64,000 nucleotides of DNA, from the NCBI GenBank assembly GCA_028023455.1, contig JAQFVV010000568.1:186001-250000 (forward strand). Direction: 5' to 3'. A model generated the notes under the pieces. It ran no database searches, was not told where the DNA came from, and worked only from the letters and a program-made list of their open reading frames with translations. This DNA comes from Epiperipatus broadwayi (Eukaryota > Onychophora > Udeonychophora > Euonychophora > Peripatidae). The position numbers and the translations under genes are program-made. Positions within the stretch are counted from its first letter, which is position 1, and each line of letters opens with the position of its first letter. Shown piece after piece: positions 1 to 11,648 of the stretch.

Positions 1-37
1 TGATCATAAAAAATGAGTTCATAAATTCTCTGAGGTT

Positions 38-433
38 GTTAATTATATCAACAGATTTTGCAATGAATCCACAGGATTTACACCTTTCCGTCTACACTAT
101 GGAAAACATGAAAAATTACTAATTCAAACACCTATACCTATAGTGAGAGAACAATAAATATAAATCAAGATATAAATCAGGCTAAAATAAAGCTGCAAAT
201 TATGGGTGCTAAGAGAGTCAAAAATCCCATAATAGACCACATTCATTTAAAGTTTTGATCTAGTTTTTGTTAGAACACCCCATGTTAGCAACCTTCAAAG
301 GAATCAATTTAAGAAATTCCTTGAGTTATATGAGGGTCCATATAAAATCTCTTGCGAAGTTTGAAAAAAATGCATTCATGCTGACTTCACCAGATGGTGA
401 AAAAGGGACATATAATGCTAGAAATTTTTTTTA
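38..433 (+). pseudogene. Ty3/gypsy-type integrase C-terminal remnant
   Basis: This is the degraded end of an LTR-retrotransposon pol gene. One frame reads through the integrase-core tail motif STGFTPFRLHYGKHEK. In gypsy-type integrases that segment (STG.TPF.L.YG) follows the catalytic core. After several stops the frame resumes with VRTPHVSN and then KFLELYEGPYKIS, which matches the C-terminal GPY/F module. A one-base shift then gives AFMLTSPDGEKGTYNARNFF followed by a stop near 433. The order and spacing fit a gypsy integrase rather than a retroviral or bacterial one. The element enters from the left edge, so its RT and RNase H would lie outside the window. No convincing polypurine tract or LTR start is visible after the stop. 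It is non-functional because of at least two stops and one frameshift. Confidence 0.72.
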
Positions 434-2214
434 GTATTTCTAGTTGAGATTCTGTATATAGTGTCCAAATATTTTATAATTTCTTATGTTCAAAACAGTA
501 TATTAGTTTATGTTTCAATAGTGTAAGACAAATTTAGTTGTATAAGATAGTAAAATAGTACTTATCAGAATAGGGTAAATTTTAAGATAGATGTTTAATT
601 TAAAATTGTTATTTAAAGGGGCAGGTTATGTGCCTCATTTCTATAGGTCAGAATCGGCTCATCACAGTAAATTACTAAAAAAATTTAAATATAGAATGTG
701 TTCTCTCTGTGTAACAGTTATATTGTATTGATAATATATTAAAAGTACAATTTAAAGCTAAATAAAAATATAATGCATAAAATTATAATGAATAACCTTA
801 AAACAATTAAACAAAGCTAAAAATACTAATTACATATGGTTGGAAAAGCTGTCCATAATAAATAATGCAGCAATAAATGTTTGAAATATGTTTAAAAAGT
901 TAAATTTTAATAGTTTAAACTTATAATTAAATAAATGCTATATTTTAAATTTATAAATTATATTTAATAATTATAGTTTATATCATATATTTTAAAAGTA
1001 AGTTTTATGGTAGGAAAAGTTATATTTAATTTTATATTTTCTAAATTATTATTCCAAATTTTATAATATTTTATTAATTATTTAATATAATAATTGTTAC
1101 AATATATCATTTATTTTTCAGACAGAAATTTGGATACAATCTTTCTAGGTTGTAAAATCATGTAACCTGCATAATACAGTAATACACACATGCTTGCTAG
1201 TATTTGTATTCACAAAGTTTTAAATATTTTAAAAATTGCATTATAGAATTGAATGTATTTATTTGCCTATCATAAGGTAAAATATTTAATTTAATTATTG
1301 TTAAATGTTTTAAATTATATTATAAGATGAAAACAGTTAATAAAAAGTTAAATATTTTGTTTTAAAATAAAATAGATTAATTAAATATTAAAGGTGGGAT
1401 AAATTTAATAAATATTGTATTTTAAAAGTCATTTTAAAAGTGTTTAATTAATTTAGTAATGTATAATAATTGTTTTAAGATTAATATTTTTAAATAATAT
1501 TTTAGAATTATAAGGCATCATATTTTATTTTGAAATTTAATTGTGTAAGACTGCAGCAGAATTCAAATTTGGTATCAAATGAAAAGTAAAAATCCACCAA
1601 TAGGATGAGGTACTTTGTAGGTTATAAATACTGTTGCATGGGGTGTCAGTTAGTGATCAATATCAGTGGTGATCAATGTAATAGTAATTTTCACAATTTT
1701 GTTTTAGTCAATTTTTAGTGCTCTCGTATAATATATTTGCAAACTAAAAGGATATTTATTTTAAGTATTTGCAAGAGAGCATAATTGAAATATATTTGAA
1801 TAACTTTATTAAAAATATGCATTGCTAATTTGAAGTTCCCTTCACCAGGATTATTCATCAAAACTTAGTATAACTTCACAGTAAAAATATGGATATGCCA
1901 ATAAGTAAAATGTGTTTAATAAAAAATTTAAAAATAAGAATAATAATTGTTAATATAATATTAATTGTATTGACCAAGAGAACTACTCCAGTAAGCAAAG
2001 TATTTTTTGTACATTGTACAGAAAGCTTAACAGAAAAGCTACATGCAAATTAAAAGTGAACCACACATTTTTATATAATAGTGAGATAGTCATGTTTAAG
2101 TCTGACAAGTAATATGATAAGTTATTAAATAATTTTAATTATAAATATGCAACTTTTTTCCACATTAGTGAAGCTATAATCTTAATAATTTATAATCACT
2201 TTGCTTAGTGCTTT
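434..2214. other. AT-rich non-coding interval
   Basis: I see no supported gene here. The interval may begin with the LTR of the preceding gypsy remnant, but no second LTR copy exists to define it. The only notable site is a TATA/initiator pair near 1623-1651, listed separately. Confidence 0.6.
1623..1651 (+). promoter_or_regulatory. Possible TATA plus initiator pair
   Basis: TATAAATA at 1623-1630 is followed by TCAGTT, with its A at 1648, 25 bases downstream of the first T. This matches the metazoan TATA and TCAGTY initiator elements, though the spacing is slightly short. No open frame follows. It may be a relic LTR promoter or chance in AT-rich DNA. Confidence 0.25.
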
Positions 2215-2880
2215 CGAGATTTCATGTTTGAATCTCATACTCATAGCTTATAAATAACGATTGTTATGATTTATGCAAATGACTTTGAATTTTTAATTAG
2301 TCCATTGTATAAAGAGAGCAAAACATGCTTCTCTTCTATTAATGGCATTGATGTCATTTGCTATATATAGAGCTTCTTTAACTTTTCTTTTGGTCTCATT
2401 TTTTTCTGTGCAAATTATTTGGGTCAAACTAGGTTCAAATACGTGGCCTGTTGCTGCTTGCTGGTCCCAGAATACTGAAGATCCTTCATTTTTATTTTTA
2501 ACCCTATTGTAGACATACCTATGTTGATAAATTCTTGTGTTCAGGTAAACATGATTTTCACCATAATATGACGCATGGCAGCTTAATTGAGGGCATACCA
2601 TTTTATAGACAACATGAGGAGCTTGTTCTTTGTCTGATTTATCTTTAGCATTATTTATCAGTCAGTTAATATTGGTAGGTATTCAGAAACTAAATTTAAA
2701 ATTGTTAGACAATGTTTTTGCAATATTTGGTGTTACATTAGATATAAACAGAATTGTTAGATATTTCATATTGTCTTTAGGCAATTTATTTCTTAGTTTT
2801 CTATAAAATGTTTTTATTTTCTGATTGATTGTAAATAAAAACATTTTGACTGTCTACATTTAGATTAGTTTTTACATTGC
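2215..2880 (-). pseudogene. Penelope-like element remnant, GIY-YIG domain (PLE1)
   Basis: Read on the minus strand, the segment from about 2830 down carries the connector typical of Penelope-like elements: KTFYRKLRNKLPKDNMKYLT, then IPTNI and LINAKDKS, then HVVYKMVCPQLSCHASYYGE. The last part is the start of the GIY-YIG endonuclease, with YYG in place of GIY/YIG, followed by LNTRIYQHRY (arginine and histidine of the nuclease core) and TGHVFEP. The C-terminal part, KRKVKEALYIANDINAINRR, matches the end of the same domain. The open frame from 2601 to 2293 is intact over 102 codons, while the upstream connector has a stop. The reverse-transcriptase body is missing or eroded, so this is a 5'-truncated copy. 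PLE2 and PLE3 in this window belong to the same superfamily. Confidence 0.75.
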
Positions 2881-3654
2881 CTGACCCCTCTACTTTAGTG
2901 CCAATTTACTCTTGATTTAATTGTTTTACAAGTCTCTGTTTATTAACCCTGCATTCATTCTTTATTTGTATTTTTTTTATTTACTAATTTTTAACTTTAG
3001 GCGTTTTATGTTTTTTTGTAATATTTAAGTACACTATTTATTTGTTGTAGGCATATATACAATAGTGGTTTAGTGTTAATTAAACTTGTTATACAAGTGG
3101 CAAGTTTAAAATTATTCAACAAAAAAATATTTTTTTAAATTTCTGTCTAATGGCTAAACCTCCTTTGCAACTATAATATCTTCATGCCTAACATGTTTTG
3201 GGTGCCAGATGTAATGGTTCATCAAATATACCTGGTTGTGTCTGTCTGCAAATACACTTGAACACACATATCAACTTCAACAATCGTCTGGTTGTCCACA
3301 ACATATAATTAACTTATATCAAATTTAAAAGTGCTGGTACACCTATTTTTTATACCCTAAAGTTGATAGTGCCAAATGCAACAGTCCTGTACATCCACGT
3401 ATATATGAGAAAGAGTGCAAGCTCACATCTATCTACTGTCGGACCTAGGGTCTTCATGTAGGATGCTAGAGATAAAACAATGAAATACATGACTCATTGT
3501 TACATCTATCTTTAATAGACTAGCCTAAGCATTATCCATCAAATACATGTAATTCAAATCAGTTCATCTCACATCTCACCACTCTTTTTTCAAAACCATT
3601 GCCTCAGATATTCAAACTCAGGAAGAATTCACTTTCAACTTTCTTAACAGGTAT
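2881..3654. other. Non-coding interval
   Basis: No gene, tandem repeat or transposon trace was recognised in this stretch. Confidence 0.5.
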
Positions 3655-4935
3655 ATATCTATGCAAACTGTTAACCAACAACTAAAATAATACATTCTAT
3701 CTATTATAAAGAAATAACTTTTATTCAACATGTTCTCACATATCTATCAAACAATAATGTGGATAAGTGCATGTATAAAATATTGGCTATAAGATGGAAT
3801 GTAAATGCTGGATTGAATGTAAATGCTGGACTGAATGTAAATGCTTGATCAACAAAACTACAGAGATCTTGTTAATTAACAAAACTTCATAATATTTGTT
3901 TACAAAAAAATAAGATATATTTAAACATAAAATAAATTCCCACTCAATTTAGAATAGAAAAATTTCAAAAAAGAAAAATATTTACAAATGCCCATAAATT
4001 ATTTGTATATGTCCCTATGTCCTTACAGTCTTTAGGTCTATGATAAGTATCTATCATGTCCTTACTTAAACAATTTAAAACTAATCACCCTTACTTCTTA
4101 TGATAGACACTCATAATATAGACATCTATATATCCAAGATAATAAAAGAAATTATTAATTAAAAGTGAGATTGCTAACTCAATGAAAATTTAAATGCAAC
4201 CTCAGATATAGTATGCAATATCTAGTGTGGAATAGTATAATAATAAAACAACACATAATATGATAGAAAAAAATATAAAGAATACTATTTTAAAAGTATT
4301 AATCATTTACTCATTATATCTTAAGAATAATATTAGCAACACATTAATAATAAGCTACAAGTAAGTCATGTCATGTTGTGGCAGTGATTATTTCAGTGTC
4401 TTTTAAAAAAACCTCTTACCATTTTAACTTTATGCTCATAGCTGTAGTTCAAATATTTTGGGTAGGGATAACCTAGATTTTATTAAAAACAAAAAAGAAA
4501 AACTTTTCAGCTTTCCCCCTACTCTCTCGATATTTTTATGTTGGACTGTTTCCTGTTGAATTAGAAACAGCACTTCCCTAAATATAAGATTGAGATAATA
4601 AATAAAAATAAACTAGACAGATTTATACAACAGAAAGTAAAACATAATTTTACAATCTTTTATAAATCGTTATGCTAAAGCATAATTATTTTTCAGAGTC
4701 CTCTTTACACAAAGTTTTTACGGTTTATGTAGTTTTTATTACAGATGTTGAAGAACTCCTGATTAATTTTATATAGCACACCCTGAATTTATTTAACTTG
4801 GCAGTAGGTAGTTTTATGTTACTCCGGTAAGTTTTCATCTTGTGTAGATCCAAGTTCTCAGGCATTTAAATTGTAGACAATAAAATATTAATACTCATAT
4901 GACCATAGTGGATAAAAGAAACTGCTTCACCCCAA
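3655..4935 (-). repeat. Dispersed repeat R1, copy 1 (inverted relative to copy 2)
   Basis: The reverse complement of this interval aligns along its length with 10310-11625. Shared anchors, written in copy-2 orientation, are AGTCCAACAT (4539-4548 here, 10716-10725 there), GAGAGTAGGGGG (about 4516-4527), TTAGCAATCTCACTTT (about 4161-4177) and GTCTATCATAA (4098-4108). Further shared segments include the AAGGACTCTG and CACTATG blocks near 4700 and 4900. The copies have many substitutions and small indels, so the duplication is old. No reading frame is conserved, so it is non-coding. It could be a non-autonomous transposon family or an inverted segmental duplication. I see no terminal inverted repeats that would decide between these. 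Confidence 0.7.
3797..3850. repeat. 18-bp tandem repeat, three units
   Basis: Three units of the type GAATGTAAATGCTGGATT lie in tandem. The other R1 copy has a single equivalent near 11470-11490, so the expansion is specific to this copy. Confidence 0.8.
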
Positions 4936-4969
4936 TGACAATTAAGCCTTCTAGCCAATGTGTCCCATA

Positions 4970-5072
4970 TATTAATTATATATATATAGCTATATATATG
5001 GAAAATAATACATGGTATATCCCAAAAAGTTATAATTTATCTACATCATTTATATATATATATATATATAAA

Positions 5073-5106
<34 letters not shown>
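4970..5106. repeat. (TA)n microsatellite cluster
   Basis: Several TA runs are separated by short unique stretches. The longest is at about 5076-5106. They abut the end of repeat R1. The apparent open frame over them is an artefact of simple sequence. Confidence 0.9.
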
Positions 5107-5110
<4 letters not shown>

Positions 5111-8100
5111 TTTCATTTAATAAGAATATATTTCTAAAATACACCTATCTATTCCTTGTAATATTGGCTATATAAACTTTATGTTAAATCAACTGTTCTG
5201 ATTTATTTATTTTTAGTTTCTTTTAAACAAAAATCATAATACTTTATTTTTTTAAATTTAAATTGATAAATTGTTTTAACTTATCTGCTTAATAAATTAG
5301 AATAAAAATTTTCTAATTCACTTTCTTCACTCCTCTTCCAAAGGGTGAATTGACTAGAAAAACATTGTTATTTTTTGAGTTGATACTTTTAAAAAATGTC
5401 AATTTTGCATTAAAAATATTAAAATAATAGTTTTCTAATAAAATGTCACTTTTAGATGAAATGCAGAACAAGAAAGAAAAAAGATTTTTAATTGTTTCTT
5501 TTTTGTACCAGCATTATTCCTATTGTTTAAAAATCAGCTTTCCAAGCATTGCATCTTTTAAAATATTTTTTTATATCGATTCATTGTAAAAAATAAAACA
5601 AAAAAAAAAACAAATTATAAAATAAATTTACAATATTATATTATTATCTCTCTTATATTCAGATATTGATTTATTTTCTATTGCTATAATTATTGTTTTT
5701 ATTTAAGTCATTGTCAGTTTAATTAACACAATACAACAATCAACATATATATATATACAACAATCAACATATATATATATACAATTTTTTTTATCAAGAT
5801 TTATATTTTCTTAAACAATAAAATTTTATAACTAATATATATGTGTTTTTATGGTAAATTAGCCATCATTCCCAATACTTAATATGTAGTTATTACACTG
5901 TTAAAAATATCAAAACATTTTGCTCTCCAAAAGTGTTTTAGCAAAAACTTTTTATTTATTTTTCTACATGCTAATTAAATAAAAAAAAACATTCCATTAT
6001 TTTAGATGGCTAAGGATTGTTGTGATAGTGATTTTGAGCTACCTTCACAATATATATATATTAAAGCATTCAAATCTGTTGCACACATTTGGCTTTACTT
6101 TCTGGTGATGTTTGAAACCTTCAAACATGGGTTCGAACTCAGTCATGTAATAATAAATCACTAGGGAGTGAAGATATACAGATGCATGTGATTGTTTATT
6201 TTTTTTGTTAAGCTTTATTCTCATTTAATATTAATTTAAATATAAAACATAAATTTCTATCATGGTAAACAATCGTGCGTATGTGTGTGTAACAGATAAA
6301 CAATAATTTTATTAAAAGCATTTATATTACATATATATTTTTACTTGAGAGGAAGTTCGAGAGAGTAACGCAAATTTAGCAAACAAAAGGCATGCCTTAT
6401 TTTAATTTCAGAAAAGATTTGTTTATTTTAACATAGGTTTATTTTAAAAATTTCACGTTCATTAAAATTTATCCTGCAGGTCTATTTTCAGTTCAAAATA
6501 GACCTAGACCAGCTCTCAAATTTGATCTCATTCATACTTTCAAATTAGCTGTGTCATTGTTGACTGTTAGTGGACATCCGGGGATTACCAAAGGCAGCCA
6601 AAATGAGTATAAATACCACCGCATTTTTTAACAAAAGCGCTCTGCATCTTATTTCTAAACATTGTTGTCAAGGTAATCTACGTCACTCAGAATTTTAAAA
6701 TGGTTTGTGAGTAGAAAGAAAATTTGCTTCCCCGATCTCTCCAAGATCGGATCCATGTCAATGTACTCATAAGCCATTGCCTCATGAATGCTGCCAAAAT
6801 GAACTATAAAATACACCAGAAAAAGACATTAACCACAATTTTGCCAAAATAATGCCAAATCAACTATATTTCTTCAAAAAGGAAACCCACATGTGTATAC
6901 GGCCATCAAATTGTCTAACATAAAGGTAATTCCCTGCCGCAAAATGAACTCTAGAAACTTTCATCTAAATAATCTTATTAATTGTAAACTGTAAAATTCA
7001 ACCTCTAGCTATGTAAAATCATTTCACCTAAAGTATATCTTTGTAATATTTCCATTTTTGTAGTCTTTATTTTTTTTAAAATGTAACTGCTTATTTTTCC
7101 ATCGGTAATGCCAAACCGATTAATTACTTAAACAATGACTTTTCTTTTTGCTTTAATATATAAATTTTAATTGATTTTCTAATCTCGATTGCTGGGTTTT
7201 CACTCTTACTGTTTTATTATTTTAAATGTGGCAATTTTAATTTGATATTATGTGAATCATACTCATTTCAATATGCTAATGAGTCAATCTGGTGAATCAC
7301 CTTTATATTATTTTACTATTCTGCCTTTAAGGAATTTTAAATCATAAATGTAAGTTTTCTTACTAAACTATAAAAATTTGCCCGGTTGAAAAATATTCCT
7401 AAACTATTTTTATTAATTTATATTATGCTATCCATCACCATTTCAAATAAACTATTAACTATTATTTCACACTATTGATTAATATTAAGTAAATTTAGTA
7501 TTAAATAAATTGAAGCTCAGATCCTTACTTTTAGTTCATGATTCAGTATATAATTAGCCCACTATCTAACGATAATTTAAGTAACTAATTTCTCAGGCGT
7601 ATTGATATGCGTTTAATGAAGAGAATCTTAATTTTCATTTTTTATTATTGATATGCTAAATAATCTTTTAGGCAAATTGTATTACCTTTTTGGGATTGCT
7701 TATGTATTGTCATTTCATTATGCCAGGCTTACTTACTCTTTAAGGCCATAAAACTCAGTGTTAATACAGACCTGAAAGCCTTCATGTTGCATCCCGATGA
7801 TGGCGTTCATCAATAAAAGGACACTTTGTCATACTTTCTCTCATACAAGAATTCTTAAAGCACATTTCTCGGTGGAGTGTGGAGACCCTGACTCCAAAGG
7901 TTGTGTTTGATCGTGTAAGCTTTATTATGGGTTAACATTCAGAAAAACAGATCCATAGTATCTTGCCGACCACCTCTTTGGATGCCATCTGTCACAAGCG
8001 CAGATGAGCTTATATATTTTCATTCTCAAGTTGATGAAGCTTCTCGTCCTTCAAAACGTTATCATTCGGTCCACACGCTATCGTTTATCCTTCCTCATTT

Positions 8101-8379
8101 ATTTCATTCATCTGTAAGTCGTAATGATACGATTTCCTAAGCCACCCCAAGTTCTCATATTATAATATAAATTTAGTTTGCCCTATCACGTGTTATAGCT
8201 TCTTAGAGCTATTCACCCTCTCGTTAAATCACTTTAAATACATTGAAAGTTAATATCCAATAAAGCCTATAAAAGTCAGGTCATGTGACAGAATGTTGAA
8301 GTGATTATGTTCTTTTTTATTCCATATGTAACTCGTAAATGTAGAATATATTTTCTAATTTCCAAGATAATTAATCTCG
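5107..8379. other. AT-rich non-coding interval
   Basis: No protein-coding segment was recognised. It contains a 24-bp tandem pair (5734-5781) and a tRNA box-B-like GGGTTCGAACTC at 6129-6140 with no convincing partner box A. GTATAAATACC at 6607 is followed by a somewhat GC-richer stretch to about 6960. Another GC-richer stretch at about 7740-8100 has no open frame of note and may be an unrecognised LTR or leader. Confidence 0.5.
5734..5781. repeat. 24-bp perfect tandem pair
   Basis: Two adjacent copies of a 24-base unit that starts CAACAATCAAC and ends in a TA run. Confidence 0.85.
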
Positions 8380-8612
8380 TTAATATAAATATGATGAAAT
8401 CCAGGTATAATTAGAATTCATTGATTATGTGTTATTCAAACTATCATAATATATATAATAAAAGCCCATGTATTGTTATTAAAATCTGTTATATTCTTTG
8501 TGACTTAAAATATCATAATGTTCATAATCAAAGCCCAGGTATGGTTATTGAAATCCGTTACATTATTAGTGATTTAAAATATCATAGTGTGAATAATAGA
8601 AGCCCTGTAAAA
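8380..8612 (+). repeat. Degenerate ~69-bp tandem repeat, about 3.3 units
   Basis: The unit contains a CCAGGTAT-like core followed by a TATCATAAT block. The blocks recur at about 8442, 8508 and 8577, with an earlier partial unit near 8385. Because 69 is a multiple of three, the array gives a short apparent open frame (8421-8627) with a 23-residue periodicity, for example YHNVHNQSP recurring. Nothing suggests that it is translated. It may belong to an LTR or be a minisatellite. Confidence 0.7.
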
Positions 8613-9174
8613 TATATTTTAAATTAGCATATTAAGTCGCATCATTCTGATTAATTAATTTCTTACTAATATGTATATTTGGTAGTTGCATATCCTTCAA
8701 TCCTTAAATGATGTTGCTAAGGTCAGCATGGAATGCCCACATCAACATTATGTGAAACCCAGATAGAGTATTTATTATATGTAATCATATTTATGATGTG
8801 TTTAAGTCTCTATATCCATTTGCTCATATATTAATCTAATTGCATTATTAATATTATTTCAATAAATTCATATTTAATAATCTATTCTTTGGACATTTTA
8901 TTAATTCATGCATGCACATCTGTTGTTATATTGCATCATCTTTTAGTTAATCATTAGATCTCTTATGTTACTGCTGACCCTCTGCGCCAGGGATTGTTAA
9001 AATGTCGTTTGCTATCATCAGAAGTGTTGTTTGTAATGTTATAGACTTGGGAAATGGGCAATATGGCAGAGTTCATGAGTATTCCTGACCTGTGTATCTC
9101 GCATATGATTGAACTCTAGGTACTTTTGCTTAGATGCTAATTCTTGTTAGACGAACATACAATTCTGACTGGTA
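8613..9174. other. Non-coding interval
   Basis: No recognised feature. A slightly GC-richer patch at about 8960-9130 lacks an open frame of useful length. Confidence 0.5.
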
Positions 9175-9210
9175 CAATATATATATATATATATATTATT
9201 ATATGAGAAT

Positions 9211-9262
<52 letters not shown>
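9175..9262. repeat. (TA)n microsatellite
   Basis: Two TA runs are interrupted by a short TTATTATATGAGAATC-type spacer. The array sits at the left end of Penelope-like copy PLE2. Confidence 0.9.
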
Positions 9263-9268
<6 letters not shown>

Positions 9269-9325
9269 TAGATATATATTGAAATAAGCAAACAGTTTAT
9301 ACTTTATGGCTAATTATGAATGAAA

Positions 9326-10290
9326 ATATATAAAATGTGCTAACATGCACAAGCACACAAAGCTAAAAACAAATAAAGAAAATATATATATTTTAATATC
9401 TATTTCATTAAATGGATAAGTGCTTTCAAGGGTCAAAGCCTTCATAATCATAGCCATATTACAAACTGTAATAAATTGACTTTGAGCGATGCAAATTTAT
9501 GCAAATGAAATGATTACGCATTCCATTTCTTGGATATTTTGTAGCAAGAGTCTTTTCTATTGATGCCATTGCCATCTCTAGATATAAAGAAAGCTTTTTT
9601 ATCTTTCTTTTAAGATTGTGCCACTCTCTACACACCACCACCGGAATTCCCAGCTGGCAATTGTGCCTAGGTAAAGTGCGATGCTGCACAAAAACTGAAC
9701 TATGAGCAGTGCCCACCAAAGCTTTATTATAAGAATAAGTGTGTTGAGATAGCCTAGTGGAGAGAGAGACCCTACTCTCACCATAATATGATGATCTACA
9801 AAAATTTTCAGGGCAGGCAATATTATACATCACCTGAGGTGTCAGCAAGGATAGTAGGCAGTCCTTCATATTATTAATTAGTTTGTTGGCGTTAGGAGGT
9901 GTGTGAAAACATAACTGGTATTTATTAATGAAAATATTATAAAAACATTTAAGCTTATTAGGCAGGTAAGGGAGTAGGAGTCTTTGCTTGTCAATGTTAG
10001 GGACTTGATCATTTATTTTAGCAAAAAACTGTTTTATCTTCCTGTCGATTAAATTCATACCAAAACCAACTTTTATTAGGTCATCCCTATATCATGTGAG
10101 GTTAGCTTTTTTATCTGCCTCAAGTTTACACAGGTGCATATTTCTATACAAAAACGAGGTTAAGCCAGAGAGTTTGTGGTTAGTTGGTGAATTGGAAAGA
10201 GGGTGGGAATGTCCTCTAACATCAAGAGGTTTGATTAACATATTTGTGTGCTTGTGTGTGTTAGCACATTTTATATATCTAGATATATAT
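9326..10290 (-). mobile_element. Penelope-like element, 5'-truncated, with inverted flanking arms (PLE2)
   Basis: The coding relic (about 10225 down to 9459) is bracketed by a short inverted repeat: ATAAAATGTGCTAACA at about 9330-9345 and its complement at about 10259-10275. Both continue through CACAAGCACACAAA, giving arms of roughly 35 bases with a few mismatches. Terminal repeats of Penelope-like elements may be direct or inverted, so the arms fit fragments of the element's pseudo-LTR. The right arm runs into repeat R1 copy 2. The (TA)n tract at 9175-9262 lies just outside the left arm. Confidence 0.6.
9459..10225 (-). pseudogene. PLE2 reverse-transcriptase tail plus GIY-YIG endonuclease
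   Basis: An open frame of 199 codons (10058-9459) covers the RT-to-nuclease connector (IDRKIKQFFA, LLLPYLPNKLKCFYN, LCFHTPPNANKLINNMKD), then VMYNIACPENFCRSSYYGES, the start of a GIY-YIG domain. LSTRLSQHTYSYNK (core arginine and histidine) and LKRKIKKLSLYLEMA follow at the C-terminal end. Upstream, beyond one stop, the frame resumes to about 10225 with NHKLSGLTSFLYRNMHLC and YRDDLIKVGFGMNLIDRKI, matching the end of a Penelope-like RT thumb region. The RT catalytic motifs are absent, so the copy is 5'-truncated. GIY-YIG nuclease activity supports target cleavage in this superfamily. The nuclease frame here looks intact, but the element as a whole cannot be autonomous. Confidence 0.78.
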
Positions 10291-10309
10291 TGCAAAATAT
10301 GATATATTT

Positions 10310-11625
10310 TGACTAGAATTATTGTCTTCAGGTGGAGCATTTATTCACTATGACCATGTAAAATTAACATTTATTTTTTAGTATGAAATGTCTGATAAGC
10401 TGGAGCCATGCATGGTGGAAATCTATGTGAGGAATAACACAAGATAATCCACTGCCAATATAAATATGTTCAAAATGTGCTATTCAAAATCAATAAAATT
10501 TCTCAACATGTATAATAATAAAAATGCATAAATTGTAGGAATTATTTACGTAAAAAGGACTCTGAGGAAGGATTGCCTGCCTGAGCATATCGATTTATAA
10601 AATATTGTAAATATTATGATTTATTCTTTTGTATAGATATGACTTTTTTTTTTTACTTTTATTAGCTCCATCTTATATTTCAGCAGTACTAATGTTTAGT
10701 TCAACAATTTGGAACAGTCCAACATAAGAAAGTGTCAAGAGAGTAGGGGGATGGTTGAAAAGTCTGTTTTTATTTAAATAAAATTTAGATAATTTTTCTG
10801 CCCAAATACTTGATTTTCCACCTATGACAATGAAATAGAGTGCTCAAACTGAATACTTAAATGGTAAGTGTTTTTCTCTTTTAAAGTCACTAAAATAACC
10901 AATGCCACAAAATGATATGAATACTCAGATTATGTATTATATGTTATACTAATAGTATTCCTAAGATTTTTGTAATGAATAAATGATTTTTTTTATAAAT
11001 TAATATTCTTTACTATTTACTTGCTGTGCTATCATATCATGTATTGTTTATTTATTATATTTCTTCCATGATATATAAATATGCAAGGTGATTGTTTTAG
11101 ATCAACCAACTTCCACACTTAAAACTGCATACTGCATATGGAGTTGCATTTAAATTTCTAATTTAGTTAGCAATCTCACTTTCATCTAATAAATTTTTTA
11201 TTACTTTTGCATATATAAATGTCTATCATAAAAAATAGGGGATATATAAGTTTAAATTGCTTAATTAACAAAATGATAGATACTCATTATAGACATAAAA
11301 TTTATAAGTACAGAGGAATATATTCAAATAATTTATTTGCACTGGTAAATATTTTTGTCTTAATTTTATTTTCTACATTGATTGATAATTTGTTCTGTTT
11401 CAATATAATTTGTTTTTGTAAATAAATATTAGGATGTTTTGTTTAATTGACAGTCTCTTTAGTTTTGTTGATCCAGCATATACATTCAATTCTATAAACA
11501 ATATTTTACACATGCACACACATTACAGTTTGATCAGCATGAAAGATAATGTTAAATAAAGGTTATTCCTTAGTAATAAATATGAGTTAATTTATTTATT
11601 GATTAACAGTTTTTATTAATATTAA
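10310..11625 (+). repeat. Dispersed repeat R1, copy 2
   Basis: This aligns with the reverse complement of 3655-4935. Shared blocks run from ATTGTCTTCAGGTGGAGC-like sequence near 10320, through CACTATGACCATG, GGACTCTG, AGTCCAACAT and TTAGCAATCTCACTTT, to GATTAACAGTTT near 11600. It is preceded directly by the right arm of PLE2 and followed by the 5'-truncated RTE-like copy, so two retroelements may have inserted at its ends. It has no conserved open frame. Confidence 0.7.
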
Positions 11626-11648
11626 TATTTTAAAAATGTGATAAAGAA

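Noticed and set aside
4899-5120. Open frame across the (TA)n cluster
   Set aside because: The residues are mostly Tyr/Ile from TA repeats, a simple-sequence artefact.
6003-6145. Possible tRNA-derived SINE (box-A-like TGGCTAAGGAT at about 6006, box-B-like GGGTTCGAACTC at 6129)
   Set aside because: The boxes are about 120 bases apart with a TA tract between them. No cloverleaf or second copy was found.
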